Below, piece after piece: positions 56,204-64,000 of a stretch of 64,000 nt of DNA (its first letter is position 1; each line of letters begins with the position of its first letter). This DNA is from Algoriphagus chordae (GTDB taxonomy: Bacteria; Bacteroidota; Bacteroidia; Cytophagales; Cyclobacteriaceae): NCBI RefSeq assembly GCF_003254055.1, contig NZ_QKZT01000014.1, forward strand, positions 4,570 to 68,569. The letters run 5' to 3'. The notes under the pieces are model-generated. The model saw only the letters and a list, made by a program, of their open reading frames with translations. It was not told the DNA's origin and ran no database searches. The translations under genes were made by a program, and so were the position numbers.

Positions 56204-58114
56204 TTAATTCAACCTATCCAGCACCTCAAATCGAGATGAGTTGGATATAAATTCGGGTACGATAACTTTCAAGTGTGATACTATTTCGTTTTCAGAATTC
56301 TGCTTTACCAACTCTATAAACAGCTCAATTTGCCCATCAATTTTGTGGTAGGAAGAAGGAAGGACTTGTGCAATTTTGATTTTAGGGTGGTGGGTGATTT
56401 TAACAGTCTCAAAATCATTGAGTAGTTCTTCATACAACTTCTCCCCTTCTCTCAATCCTGAGAACACCACCTTAATATCTTCATCTACTTTTTTACCAGA
56501 CAGCTGAATCATCTTATTTGCCAGGTCAAGAATCTTTATCGGTTCTCCCATATCAAAGATATAGATCTCACCACCCTCACCCATAATACCAGCTTCAAGC
56601 ACCAATTGACATGCTTCTGGAATAGTCATGAAATAGCGAGTGATTTCAGGATGCGTAACGGTAATTGGTCCTCCGTGAAGAATCTGCTTTTTGAATAGAG
56701 GAATCACAGAACCATTTGAGCCCAGTACATTTCCAAATCGAGTGGTAATGAACTTTGTATGGTAGCTTTTATGATTTCTTTCTAAGTATTCATTGAGAGC
56801 CTGCACATACATTTCTGCAGCTCTCTTGCTAGCTCCCATTACATTCGTAGGATTGACAGCCTTGTCCGTAGAGACAAAAACGAATTTATCAACTTTAGCC
56901 AACACCGAAATATCTGCAAGTATTTTGGTGCCTAGGACATTGGATTGTATGGCTTCTTCAGGATAATTCTCCATCATAGGCACATGCTTATAGGCAGCAG
57001 CATGAAATACCACTTGAGGTTTGAAAGCTCTAAAAACTTCCTTCACCTTCTTCTTATTCCTCACATCCCCCAGCACTATTTTGATGCTGCAATAAGGGTA
57101 GTTCTCTTTAAACTCCTGCTCCACATCATAAAGTGCAGACTCAGCAATATCAAACAAGATCAGAAGCTTGGGCTCATAATGACTAATCTGACGACAAAGC
57201 TCTGAGCCAATAGAACCGGCAGCCCCTGTCACTAAAATCACCTTGCCTTCCAAGTCCTGTTGGATTCTTGGATTGTCCAGAATAATTTGCTCACGACTTA
57301 GCAAATCCTCAATTTTCACTTCTCTAATAGCTCCAGCGGTCAGGCCACCATTGATCCACTGATCTACTGGTGGAACAATGGAAACAGAGATTTTCAAACG
57401 AAGACATTCATCAATAATTTCCTTCTTTCGAGCAACAGACAGATCTCTAACAGCAATAATCAGCTCAGTGACTCCATACTGTTTTGTCAATTTCTCCAGA
57501 TCAGCGACTCCTCTGTAAATACGCTTGCCATCAATATTCTTCCCCTCTTTTTTGGGATCATCATCCAAAAATGCCACCGTATTAAAAAGAATTTTACTGT
57601 CTCTCTTGATCGCTTCCTGCGCGATAATGCCAGCTTCACCAGCTCCAAAAATAATTCCGTGCTTCAACTCCTTTACTAATACTGCATTCTTGAGATATAC
57701 AAAAAGCTCTTTTACAACCAATCTGTAGAAAATCAACATAAAAAGTGAAGATAAACTAGCAATAATCAATACAGAGGTAGGCAGCAAAAACCTATCATTC
57801 AAGAAGTTACCATGGAAGAAATTTAAGCAAAAGAAAAGAATAAAATTAATGAGGACCATTTTAAAAATGTTTGATCCATCTCTGAAGCCGGTATGCCTCA
57901 CTATACCTTCGTAGCTCCGGGTATTTTGCATCACCAATAGTCCTCCGACCATAAAAATAAAGCTCCCCGCAAAGGCATCATTTTGCTCAATTAAGACTAA
58001 TTCAAAATTGAATCGCACCAAGTATCCAAATAGGGCACAATGAAAAAGAATTAAAGAATCCAAGGTGGCAATAATCCATCTTGGAAGGATTTTCAACCGC
58101 GTCAAAAAATTCAT
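56204..58114 (-). CDS. FlaA1/CapD-like UDP-sugar 4,6-dehydratase (membrane-bound)
   Basis: The 636-aa protein has four N-terminal membrane helices (about 12-125), a CoA-binding-like domain (about 150-285), and an SDR domain: VILVTGAAGSIGSELCRQ (about 300), HAAAYKHVPMMENYPEEAI and FVSTDKAVNPTNVMGASKRAAE. At the YxxxK position Tyr is Met (MGASK), a known feature of the long PglF/FlaA1 type, which makes 4-keto-6-deoxy UDP-sugars. It feeds capsule, O-antigen or glycoprotein synthesis. No glycosyltransferase is adjacent in this window. Confidence 0.92.
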   Translation of the reverse strand: MNFLTRLKILPRWIIATLDSLILFHCALFGYLVRFNFELVLIEQNDAFAGSFIFMVGGLLVMQNTRSYEGIVRHTGFRDGSNIFKMVLINFILFFCLNFFHGNFLNDRFLLPTSVLIIASLSSLFMLIFYRLVVKELFVYLKNAVLVKELKHGIIFGAGEAGIIAQEAIKRDSKILFNTVAFLDDDPKKEGKNIDGKRIYRGVADLEKLTKQYGVTELIIAVRDLSVARKKEIIDECLRLKISVSIVPPVDQWINGGLTAGAIREVKIEDLLSREQIILDNPRIQQDLEGKVILVTGAAGSIGSELCRQISHYEPKLLILFDIAESALYDVEQEFKENYPYCSIKIVLGDVRNKKKVKEVFRAFKPQVVFHAAAYKHVPMMENYPEEAIQSNVLGTKILADISVLAKVDKFVFVSTDKAVNPTNVMGASKRAAEMYVQALNEYLERNHKSYHTKFITTRFGNVLGSNGSVIPLFKKQILHGGPITVTHPEITRYFMTIPEACQLVLEAGIMGEGGEIYIFDMGEPIKILDLANKMIQLSGKKVDEDIKVVFSGLREGEKLYEELLNDFETVKITHHPKIKIAQVLPSSYHKIDGQIELFIELVKQNSENEIVSHLKVIVPEFISNSSRFEVLDRLN

Positions 58115-58685
58115 AGTATAAATTTATTCAAATAGCTAAGTTTTATAAAACGCACTAACCGAATCAACAGATTATACTGCAAAATAACCACTTTTCTAGC
58201 TTATATCTAAATATTTTTAAAATCATTTTAATAATATTTTGCACTTTACGACTTTACAATGGACAAACAAAATTTATAAATCATTGATTTTCACAGATTA
58301 GCAATTTTTTCTACGTGAAAATTCGATGCAATCATATAGTACTAAAAGCGATTAACACATTAGGTACTGATAATCAGATCTATATAATAAACTCTAAAAT
58401 TCATCAGGTATTTTTATATACATACGCATTCATCGATAGAACAGCTCTTGCCCTCCTAGGATAGAATGCTGATTTTTTCTTAAATCCAAATCCGATGAAG
58501 TATACTCCAAGTTCTTAAATCAGTTGCGTAGATACTAAAATTCTTTTTTTCAACTTATACGCAATTATTCACTGAAGAACTCCATCATTCTACCTAGACT
58601 ATTATGAGATGCATTTCATATCTCTCCCCAATTTTCCTTTGGTTAAATAATTGTGTTACATTTTAGAAGAACTAATTTTTGAAAC
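58115..58685. other. 571-bp AT-rich spacer without a supported gene
   Basis: This divergent gap should carry promoters for the dehydratase gene (leftward) and the amidohydrolase gene (rightward). I see no tRNA, hairpin with a T-run, or open frame worth calling. TTTG and TACATTTT near 58638-58665 are too close together (15 bp) to be a good promoter pair. Confidence 0.6.
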
Positions 58686-59498
58686 ATGATCATAGACGTA
58701 CATACCCACATCAATAATTACCATGAAGACCGTGTCGTTTCCCTAGAAGACTGCCTGAATAAATTGACAGATACCATGGCCGAAAATAAGGTGGACTACT
58801 CTCTCGTGCTTACTTCTTACAAAGTCAATGAACATAGGCCAAGTACCAAAAAGGTGGTTGAGGCTATCGCAGACAGGAAAAACCTAGGTGTAGTCGCTGG
58901 TATTAGCTATCTGAATTACAATCATCATGACCTGCGCGAAATAGCAGAATACCTAGAAGCTGGCCTGATCAAGGGCTTGAAACTTTATCCTGGCTATGAG
59001 CCATTCTACCCAAATGATATGCGAATGAAGGTGGTCTATGACATGGCAATAGAGTATGATGTGCCCGTGATGTTTCATTCAGGCGACACCTACGCTCCCA
59101 CAGGAAGGGTAAAATATTCCCACCCCATACACCACGATGACCTGGCTGTGGATTATCCTGATTTGAAAATTGTGATTTGTCATGTGGGTAATCCTTGGAT
59201 CAAGGACTGCATGGAAGTCACCTACAAAAACAAAAATGTTCATGCTGACTTCTCTGGTTTGGTCTTGGGCGATTTCTCAGAGAAGTTTGAGCGCTGGATG
59301 AAAAATGAATTGGAGCAGATGATCACCTATGCAGGTAATCCAAAGTATTTACTATACGGAACTGATTGGCCGATTTCCTCCATGAAGTCCTATTTGAATT
59401 TCATGAAAAATCTAGAGCTTCCTGAGGAAAAGAAAGAAATGATTCTTTGGAAAAACGCTGCAGATCTATTCAAATTGGATGTGAATAGCTTCAAATAG
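58686..59498 (+). CDS. Amidohydrolase-family (COG2159-like) metal-dependent hydrolase
   Basis: The 270-aa TIM-barrel protein has the N-terminal metal motif DVHTHINNY, the later His ligands in MFHSGD and VICHVGNPW, and the Asp of LYGTDWPISSM. Members hydrolyse or decarboxylate small cyclic or aromatic compounds. The substrate is unknown. It is a single gene between the AT-rich gap and the repeat-rich spacer. Confidence 0.88.
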   Translation: MIIDVHTHINNYHEDRVVSLEDCLNKLTDTMAENKVDYSLVLTSYKVNEHRPSTKKVVEAIADRKNLGVVAGISYLNYNHHDLREIAEYLEAGLIKGLKLYPGYEPFYPNDMRMKVVYDMAIEYDVPVMFHSGDTYAPTGRVKYSHPIHHDDLAVDYPDLKIVICHVGNPWIKDCMEVTYKNKNVHADFSGLVLGDFSEKFERWMKNELEQMITYAGNPKYLLYGTDWPISSMKSYLNFMKNLELPEEKKEMILWKNAADLFKLDVNSFK

Positions 59499-59909
59499 GA
59501 GTTCAACATTCTTAGTTTGGTTAAATGTCACCAGACGTTCCTACGGAACGATAATAGGGTACGGTTAATTTAACTACAAACCAAACGTTCCTACGGAACG
59601 TAGTTGACAGCTTCTGGAAATAAACCGAGAAGAATAGAGTTATACAGTTTCAAGTAATTAAAACGCAATCCAGGGTCTGGAAATATGTCCCCTCCGGACA
59701 TCTCGTCTGTAGCAATTCGTCTAAATTGCTATATAAGCGTTCCAACGGAACGCCTGGTGAATTCATATTTCATCATTCGAAAAGGTTCCGACTTCGCTCA
59801 ACCTGACAATAGCGTTCTCTGTGTTATCCTCCGCATACTCTACGATTAAAACCATAAAACCACCTACCGATCGCTCAGCAGGTGGTTTTTTATGAAATCA
59901 AACTTGTGA
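59499..59909. repeat. Repeat-rich spacer with GTTCC(T/A)ACGGAAC hairpins and a terminator
   Basis: CGTTCCTACGGAACG occurs at 59536-59550 and 59586-59600, and GCGTTCCAACGGAACGC at 59737-59753. There are also ATGTCCCCTCCGGACAT at about 59683-59701 and a copy of the ACTTCGCTCAACCTGAC-type repeat at about 59792. AAACCACCT (59857-59865) and AGGTGGTTT (59880-59888) form the terminator of the convergent genes. No gene is supported here. The hairpins have irregular spacing and no spacers of fixed size, so this is not a CRISPR array. Confidence 0.75.
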
Positions 59910-61988
59910 TTAACGAACTACTTTTTTGTAATCTGTCACCAAATGCTTGATAAAAAACTCCATCATTCTATCTCTGTTCAATGCCGTGTGACCTCCGTCA
60001 GGTGCAAGCTGCACTTCTATGCTTTTGCCAGCGTCTTGGAATGCTTTGATCAGCATCAATGAATTGGCTGGGTGCACATTGTTATCAGCAGTACCGAAGA
60101 AAACCAATAACTCACCTTGAAGTTGATCCGCTTTGTTCATCAAGCTGAATCTATTGTAACCTGCTTCGTTATTTTCAAGCGTGCTCATAAATCGCTCCGT
60201 GTATATATTGTCATACAATCTCCAGTCAGTCACAGATGAATTGGCTACCGCCGCGTGGACAAGCTCTGGGAATCTAAGCAACATAGAAGCTGCAGTGGTT
60301 CCGCCATACGAAGTTCCATAAACACCTACTCTATCTTTATCGAAGTATGGTCTGTCATGAAGTGATTTGATGCCTTCAGCAAAGTCATCCATTTCTACCA
60401 AACCTAAATTTCCGTACAATTGATCAAGCAATTTTTTGCCACGACCTTTTACATTTCTACCATCAATATTCAATACGAGGAAGCCGTATTCAGTCAGTGG
60501 ATCAGGATAAACAAAAGTCTCACGGAAAGCATTGGTAGCTGGTCCACCGTAGTTGCTTAGGATAACTGGATACTTTTTGCTTGGGTCAAAATCAGATGGG
60601 AAATGAATCATTCCATGCAATTCAGTAACTCCATCTTTAGAAGTAAAGGTAAATACCTCCACTTTTTTCAATCCCAATTCTTCAAACTTACTCATGTCAC
60701 TCTTCGCCAATTCAGCTACTACTTTGCCTTTAGAATCAACCAAATTGGTAAATGGAGCCACATCATGCGTTTGCGCGATATCTACAAAGTGCTTTCCGTC
60801 AGGCGCAATAGTCACTGAGTGATTGAAAGCTGGATCAGTCAAACGAGTATCTTTTGAACCGTCCAATTTTACGCGATGCAATTGCATCTTCATGTGGTTT
60901 TCACCACTACGAGCCATGTAGTAAAGCTCCTTATTGTCCTCATCTACTTTCACGATATTGGATACTTCGAAAGGATGAGAAGTGATCGCATTGACAAGGG
61001 TACCGTCAAAATTGTACAGGTAGTAGTTGTTGAAACCTGATCTCTCGGAAGCCCAGATGAAGTGCTTCCCATCAGCCAACACGTTCATTTCTGGAGAATT
61101 CTCCACAAAACTTGGAAGCCACTCTTCGCGGATTACAGTTCTGCTCTTGCCAGTTTCTGGATTGGCAGCGCGTAGCTCAAGGATATTCTGACGTCTATTG
61201 GTACTGTGGAAAAGCAATTCTTTGCCATCAGGAGTCCAAGACATATCATAGATATAAGTTCCCAAATCACCGTCACTGTAAGGCTTCCCATCTCTGATAT
61301 CTAATTCTGTCACTTTTTTGGTAGCCAGATCATAGACCATCAGATCTACAGGAAGATTTGGCTCACCTACTTTAGGATAAGCTTCTACCTCCAGGGAATC
61401 ATACAATTCCAATTGATTCAAAAGCACGTAGTATTTCTTCACATCTTTCTCTACAAATCTGTAGAAAGCGATTTTGCTGCCGTCAGGAGACCACCACATG
61501 GCAGTATTCTGGCTCAATTCCTCACCATATACCCAGGTAGCGATACCGTATTTCACCTGGTTTTCTTCGTTACCATCTGTGGTGATAGCCATTACATTGC
61601 TACCATCTGGATCACTAAGGTACATGTTACGGTCCTTGGTAAATGCCTTGTATTTACCGTCAGGAGATTCTGCAGAATCAAATTGACGACCACGCGCAGG
61701 ACGATTCCAAGCTCTACGCTCAGGTCTTGGAACATCCCCTTCTTCAGTGACCTTCTTGGTCTTTACAGAAAAAGATTGAAGCTTTCCATTCTCAGCATAG
61801 GTGAAAGATTTACCATCTTCGGCCCAGTTCACATTTAGGCTTCCTGGTTTTACAGCAGATCTAACTTGAGGTGCGATTTTTTGGTATTGTTCATAGCCAG
61901 GCATGCTTTTCAGCTTGTCTTGAGCTTGCGAAACAGAAATGGTGGTAGCCAAAACTGTCGCCATCGTAAGGAAGAACTTATTCTTCAT
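59910..61988 (-). CDS. Dipeptidyl peptidase IV-type prolyl peptidase (S9B)
   Basis: The 692-aa protein has a signal peptide (MKNKFFLTMATVLATTISVSQA), an N-terminal beta-propeller (about 60-450, with YRFVEKDVKKYYVLLNQLE and SERSGFNNYYLYN) and a C-terminal alpha/beta hydrolase. The catalytic triad is S560 (GVYGTSYGGT), D635 (GTADNNVHPANS) and H667 (GGHTALN). It cleaves Xaa-Pro dipeptides from peptides in the periplasm or outside. The nucleophile elbow is GTSYGG instead of the usual GWSYGG. It is a single gene. Confidence 0.93.
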   Translation of the reverse strand: MKNKFFLTMATVLATTISVSQAQDKLKSMPGYEQYQKIAPQVRSAVKPGSLNVNWAEDGKSFTYAENGKLQSFSVKTKKVTEEGDVPRPERRAWNRPARGRQFDSAESPDGKYKAFTKDRNMYLSDPDGSNVMAITTDGNEENQVKYGIATWVYGEELSQNTAMWWSPDGSKIAFYRFVEKDVKKYYVLLNQLELYDSLEVEAYPKVGEPNLPVDLMVYDLATKKVTELDIRDGKPYSDGDLGTYIYDMSWTPDGKELLFHSTNRRQNILELRAANPETGKSRTVIREEWLPSFVENSPEMNVLADGKHFIWASERSGFNNYYLYNFDGTLVNAITSHPFEVSNIVKVDEDNKELYYMARSGENHMKMQLHRVKLDGSKDTRLTDPAFNHSVTIAPDGKHFVDIAQTHDVAPFTNLVDSKGKVVAELAKSDMSKFEELGLKKVEVFTFTSKDGVTELHGMIHFPSDFDPSKKYPVILSNYGGPATNAFRETFVYPDPLTEYGFLVLNIDGRNVKGRGKKLLDQLYGNLGLVEMDDFAEGIKSLHDRPYFDKDRVGVYGTSYGGTTAASMLLRFPELVHAAVANSSVTDWRLYDNIYTERFMSTLENNEAGYNRFSLMNKADQLQGELLVFFGTADNNVHPANSLMLIKAFQDAGKSIEVQLAPDGGHTALNRDRMMEFFIKHLVTDYKKVVR

Positions 61989-62225
61989 ATAATATTCGGG
62001 TTAAGTTTATTCGAGTTGCGATGATACTATTTTTAGCTGTAAAAAGCAGGGATAAATACACGATAGGTTAGGATTAAGCTGATAAGTATCATTCTATACA
62101 ATCCCTTTCACACCACACTGGAATTCATAATTGTGAAATTACTAGCAATAAAGGACACAGAGCGGGAGATTCTGTAACCAAATAGCAAAAGCTAGCATCC
62201 AAGGATTATATCAATTTACCTCCAC

Positions 62226-63305
62226 ATGAAGCTCATCTCTTCTTTTACTATTTTCCTTCTCCTCTGTTCCGCCTTCTTTTTACAGTTCCCCACAGAAGCC
62301 AACGCTCAATCGCTGGACGCTAAGATTGATTCTTTGCTAGAAAGCACTTTTACTCCAGATGGACCAGGAGCAGTTTTCTTGGTTGCCATAGCTGGTAAGC
62401 CTATCTACAGAAAAGCTTTTGGGCTGGCAAACCTAGAACTTAAGGTTCCGATGAATCCAGAGAATGTCTTCGAAATTGGATCCATGACGAAGCAGTTTAC
62501 AGCTGTCTCTATTTTGATGCTGATGGAGCAAGGAAAGCTACAGTTGGATGATGAGATCACGAAGTTCATCCCAGACTACCCTACTCGTGGCAAAAGCATT
62601 ACTGTTCATCACTTGCTCACGCATACTTCGGGGATCAAAAGCTTTACGAGCATGAAGTCTCTTAGAGCTATAGAAAAACAAGATCTTACGCCCACAGAAC
62701 TGATTGATTTTTTCAAAAATGAAGAAATGGATTTCGATCCAGGAGAAGAATACAAATACAACAATTCAGCTTATGTGATTCTGGGATACATTATAGAAGT
62801 AGTCTCTGGCGATACTTATGCGGACTTTGTAGAGAAAAACATTTTCCAAAAACTAGAAATGAATTCTTCACAGTATGCCAGCCATTCCCAAGTCATCCCA
62901 AATCGTGCTTATGGCTACCACCAAAAGGGTGAATATGCAAATAAGAATTACATCAGCTTGAGTTTGCCCTATTCCTCTGGCTCACTCATGTCCACCGTAG
63001 ATGATATGTTGAAATGGAATGAAGCGATCAAAAACAACCTCCTTTTAAAGCCAGAAACTACTGCAAAAGTCTTTGATAATTACACGTTAAACAATGGAGA
63101 CAAAATCCAATATGGTTATGGCTGGAATATTAAAAGTCTGGAAGGATCTCCCAATTATGAGCATGGAGGCAGCATTTTTGGATTTAAATCTATGGGAGTT
63201 TACTTACCTGAAGAAGACATCTACGCGATCGGATTAAGTAATTGCGATTGCAATTCACCCACGGTTTTGACAAGAGATATTGCCAAAATGGCCATGGAAA
63301 AATGA
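62226..63305 (+). CDS. Secreted serine hydrolase of the beta-lactamase/class C type
   Basis: The 359-aa protein has a signal peptide (about 1-28) and the class C/DD-peptidase motifs: SxxK with S86 and K89 (EIGSMTKQFT), YxN with Y178 and N180 (KYNNSAYVILG), and HGG near 316 (NYEHGGSIFGFKS). Such enzymes hydrolyse peptides or esters in the periplasm or outside. A true beta-lactamase function cannot be assumed. Its stop is within 1 bp of a strong bidirectional hairpin. Confidence 0.9.
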   Translation: MKLISSFTIFLLLCSAFFLQFPTEANAQSLDAKIDSLLESTFTPDGPGAVFLVAIAGKPIYRKAFGLANLELKVPMNPENVFEIGSMTKQFTAVSILMLMEQGKLQLDDEITKFIPDYPTRGKSITVHHLLTHTSGIKSFTSMKSLRAIEKQDLTPTELIDFFKNEEMDFDPGEEYKYNNSAYVILGYIIEVVSGDTYADFVEKNIFQKLEMNSSQYASHSQVIPNRAYGYHQKGEYANKNYISLSLPYSSGSLMSTVDDMLKWNEAIKNNLLLKPETTAKVFDNYTLNNGDKIQYGYGWNIKSLEGSPNYEHGGSIFGFKSMGVYLPEEDIYAIGLSNCDCNSPTVLTRDIAKMAMEK

Positions 63306-63333
63306 AAGCCTGAAGCTTATGGCTACAGGCTTT
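63305..63333. terminator. Terminator hairpin, copy 1
   Basis: AAAGCCTG (63305-63312) and CAGGCTTT (63326-63333) form a perfect 8-bp stem. It ends the serine-hydrolase gene and, on the minus strand, lies just after the cytochrome remnant at 63360-63398. A second, related hairpin is at 63494-63522. Confidence 0.8.
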
Positions 63334-63359
63334 CATTGGAAAATATCAGATCATTCTAA

Positions 63360-63398
63360 CTACTTACTTTTATTCTCCGCTGGAAGCCCTGGATTTTC
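63360..63398 (-). pseudogene. Remnant of the 3' end of a cytochrome c gene
   Basis: Read on the minus strand these 39 bases encode ENPGLPAENKSK and a stop, almost the same as the end of the cytochrome gene at the right edge (ENPGLPAEKKSK). The two DNA copies differ at a synonymous site (CCA against CCG), and the same kind of hairpin follows each. An in-frame stop lies directly before the remnant, so the upstream part of the gene is gone. It is the leftover of a duplication or of a second, deleted gene. Confidence 0.75.
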
Positions 63399-63406
63399 TT
63401 ACGCCG

Positions 63407-63427
63407 CCGTTCGTGTCACACGAATGG
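63407..63427. repeat. REP-like hairpin (second copy)
   Basis: CCGTTCGTG...CACGAATGG is a near copy of the element at 54191-54212. It sits exactly at the edge of the cytochrome remnant and may mark the break point. Confidence 0.65.
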
Positions 63428-63493
63428 CAACAGCAAAAGCCAACATCTGTACAATGTCCCGTTGCCAACAAAAAAGTAGTCTTATAAATAAAT

Positions 63494-63522
63494 AAAAGCC
63501 TGCAGCACAATGCTACAGGCTT
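63494..63522 (-). terminator. Terminator hairpin, copy 2 (end of the cytochrome gene)
   Basis: AAGCCTG (63496-63502) and CAGGCTT (63516-63522) form a perfect stem, followed on the minus strand by TTATTTATTTATAAG. It lies 29 bp after the cytochrome stop codon. Confidence 0.75.
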
Positions 63523-63550
63523 CCAAGTGCAGTTTTCAAATCAATTCCAC

Positions 63551-64000
63551 TTACTTACTCTTTTTCTCCGCCGGAAGCCCTGGATTTTCCTCCAATTCCT
63601 TCAGCGTCCAGTATTCTTTTCGGTCTTTGTATGCATCTCTGACGTAGCCCACAGTCACGCGCCATACTGTACCGCCATCATTCAAATGTCCTCGGATATA
63701 ACTCAGCACATTCGCGATTTCGGTATCATCGTATTGAGCCGCAGGAGCCATAGGACCATTATATTCTTTTCCGTCAACTGGCCCTGTCAATCCATTCATA
63801 AGGATTTTGATCGTGGTCACAGGATCTCCAGTCACACGCGGTGAACCAACAAGCGATGGAGCTAATTGATCAATTCCTTTGCCATCAGCCCCATGGCAGG
63901 ATGAGCAGAAATCTTTGAATATCACATAGCCAGCAACGATCTGGGAGCCGCCGTTCATCATTTTATACTTATCCTTTAGCATCTGAATCTCCGAGAAAGA
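63551..64000 (-). CDS. Cytochrome c domain protein, N-terminal part outside the window
   Basis: The visible C-terminal ~150 residues hold one haem-binding motif (FKDFCSSCHGADGKG) and the axial Met region (EYNGPMAPAA), then NVLSYIRGHLNDGG and a tail ending EENPGLPAEKKSK. The frame stays open to the right edge (SFSEIQ before an internal Met), so the gene is probably longer, perhaps a multi-domain dehydrogenase with a fused cytochrome. It would act in the periplasm in electron transfer. An independent start at 63982 is possible but would lack a signal peptide, which supports a larger protein. Confidence 0.8.
   Translation of the reverse strand, partial: SFSEIQMLKDKYKMMNGGSQIVAGYVIFKDFCSSCHGADGKGIDQLAPSLVGSPRVTGDPVTTIKILMNGLTGPVDGKEYNGPMAPAAQYDDTEIANVLSYIRGHLNDGGTVWRVTVGYVRDAYKDRKEYWTLKELEENPGLPAEKKSK

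Noticed and set aside
59536-59753. Possible CRISPR array from the repeated palindromes
   Set aside because: Only two identical copies, no constant spacer length, repeats of 15 bp, and no match to the tracrRNA.

Overview
This window reads as chromosome of a Bacteroidota bacterium, most likely an aerobic Cytophagales relative (Cyclobacteriaceae/Algoriphagus-like). That placement rests on several signs: a type B T9SS (gliding_CTERM-like) sorting domain, a TonB receptor paired with a DUF4249 lipoprotein, Bat-type VWA/TPR genes, a DUF4221 lipoprotein, promoters of the TTTG-N19/20-TAnnTTTG kind, and a long Cas9. Genus-level placement is inference.

Left edge (1-7000): a type II-C CRISPR-Cas locus read leftward as cas9 (1532 aa), a RAYT/Y1 transposase-like gene, cas1 and cas2. 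A convincing tracrRNA lies on the opposite strand just upstream of cas9, with anti-repeat, nexus hairpin and terminator. No repeat array is inside the window; it is expected just beyond the left edge, after cas2. The transposase gene wedged between cas9 and cas1 has a decayed 5' end and is followed by a terminator-like hairpin, so interference (cas9) and adaptation (cas1-cas2) may be transcribed separately. This is the most unusual region.

7-20 kb: fatty-acid oxidation genes (fadD, an LCAD-like dehydrogenase); an overlapping pair of a methylthioribose-kinase-like APH protein and an exported ADP-ribosylglycohydrolase lipoprotein; a thioesterase-pncA-pncB run (NAD salvage) with a 25-nt duplication at the pncB/pncA junction; an EamA transporter, a BCP peroxiredoxin, lolD and sucC.

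20-36 kb: tRNA-Arg(UCG), a TonB receptor/DUF4249 pair, a partial Bat cluster, a thiolase, a MORN-like repeat protein, purC, a tightly packed STAS-rnz-yhhQ run, a MITE-like element, a DEAD-box RNA helicase with a recognisable promoter and long 5' leader, rsmE, and overlapping merR-dprA.

36-54 kb: a lipid-related run on the minus strand (accA; then MBL hydrolase, patatin and acyltransferase with overlapping ends), a tRNA-Asp / degenerate tRNA-like / tRNA-Asp array, a 1186-aa hybrid histidine kinase, galE, a large T9SS-exported adhesin-like protein, an ABC-F protein with a degenerate second Walker A, and an RlmI-like methyltransferase.

54-64 kb: a 233-bp tandem repeat pair, an FAD oxidoreductase, a FlaA1/CapD-like sugar dehydratase, an amidohydrolase, several REP-like hairpin elements, a DPP-IV-type peptidase, a serine hydrolase, a 3'-end remnant of a cytochrome c gene, and the partial intact cytochrome gene at the right edge. 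Small palindromic repeats are scattered through many spacers.
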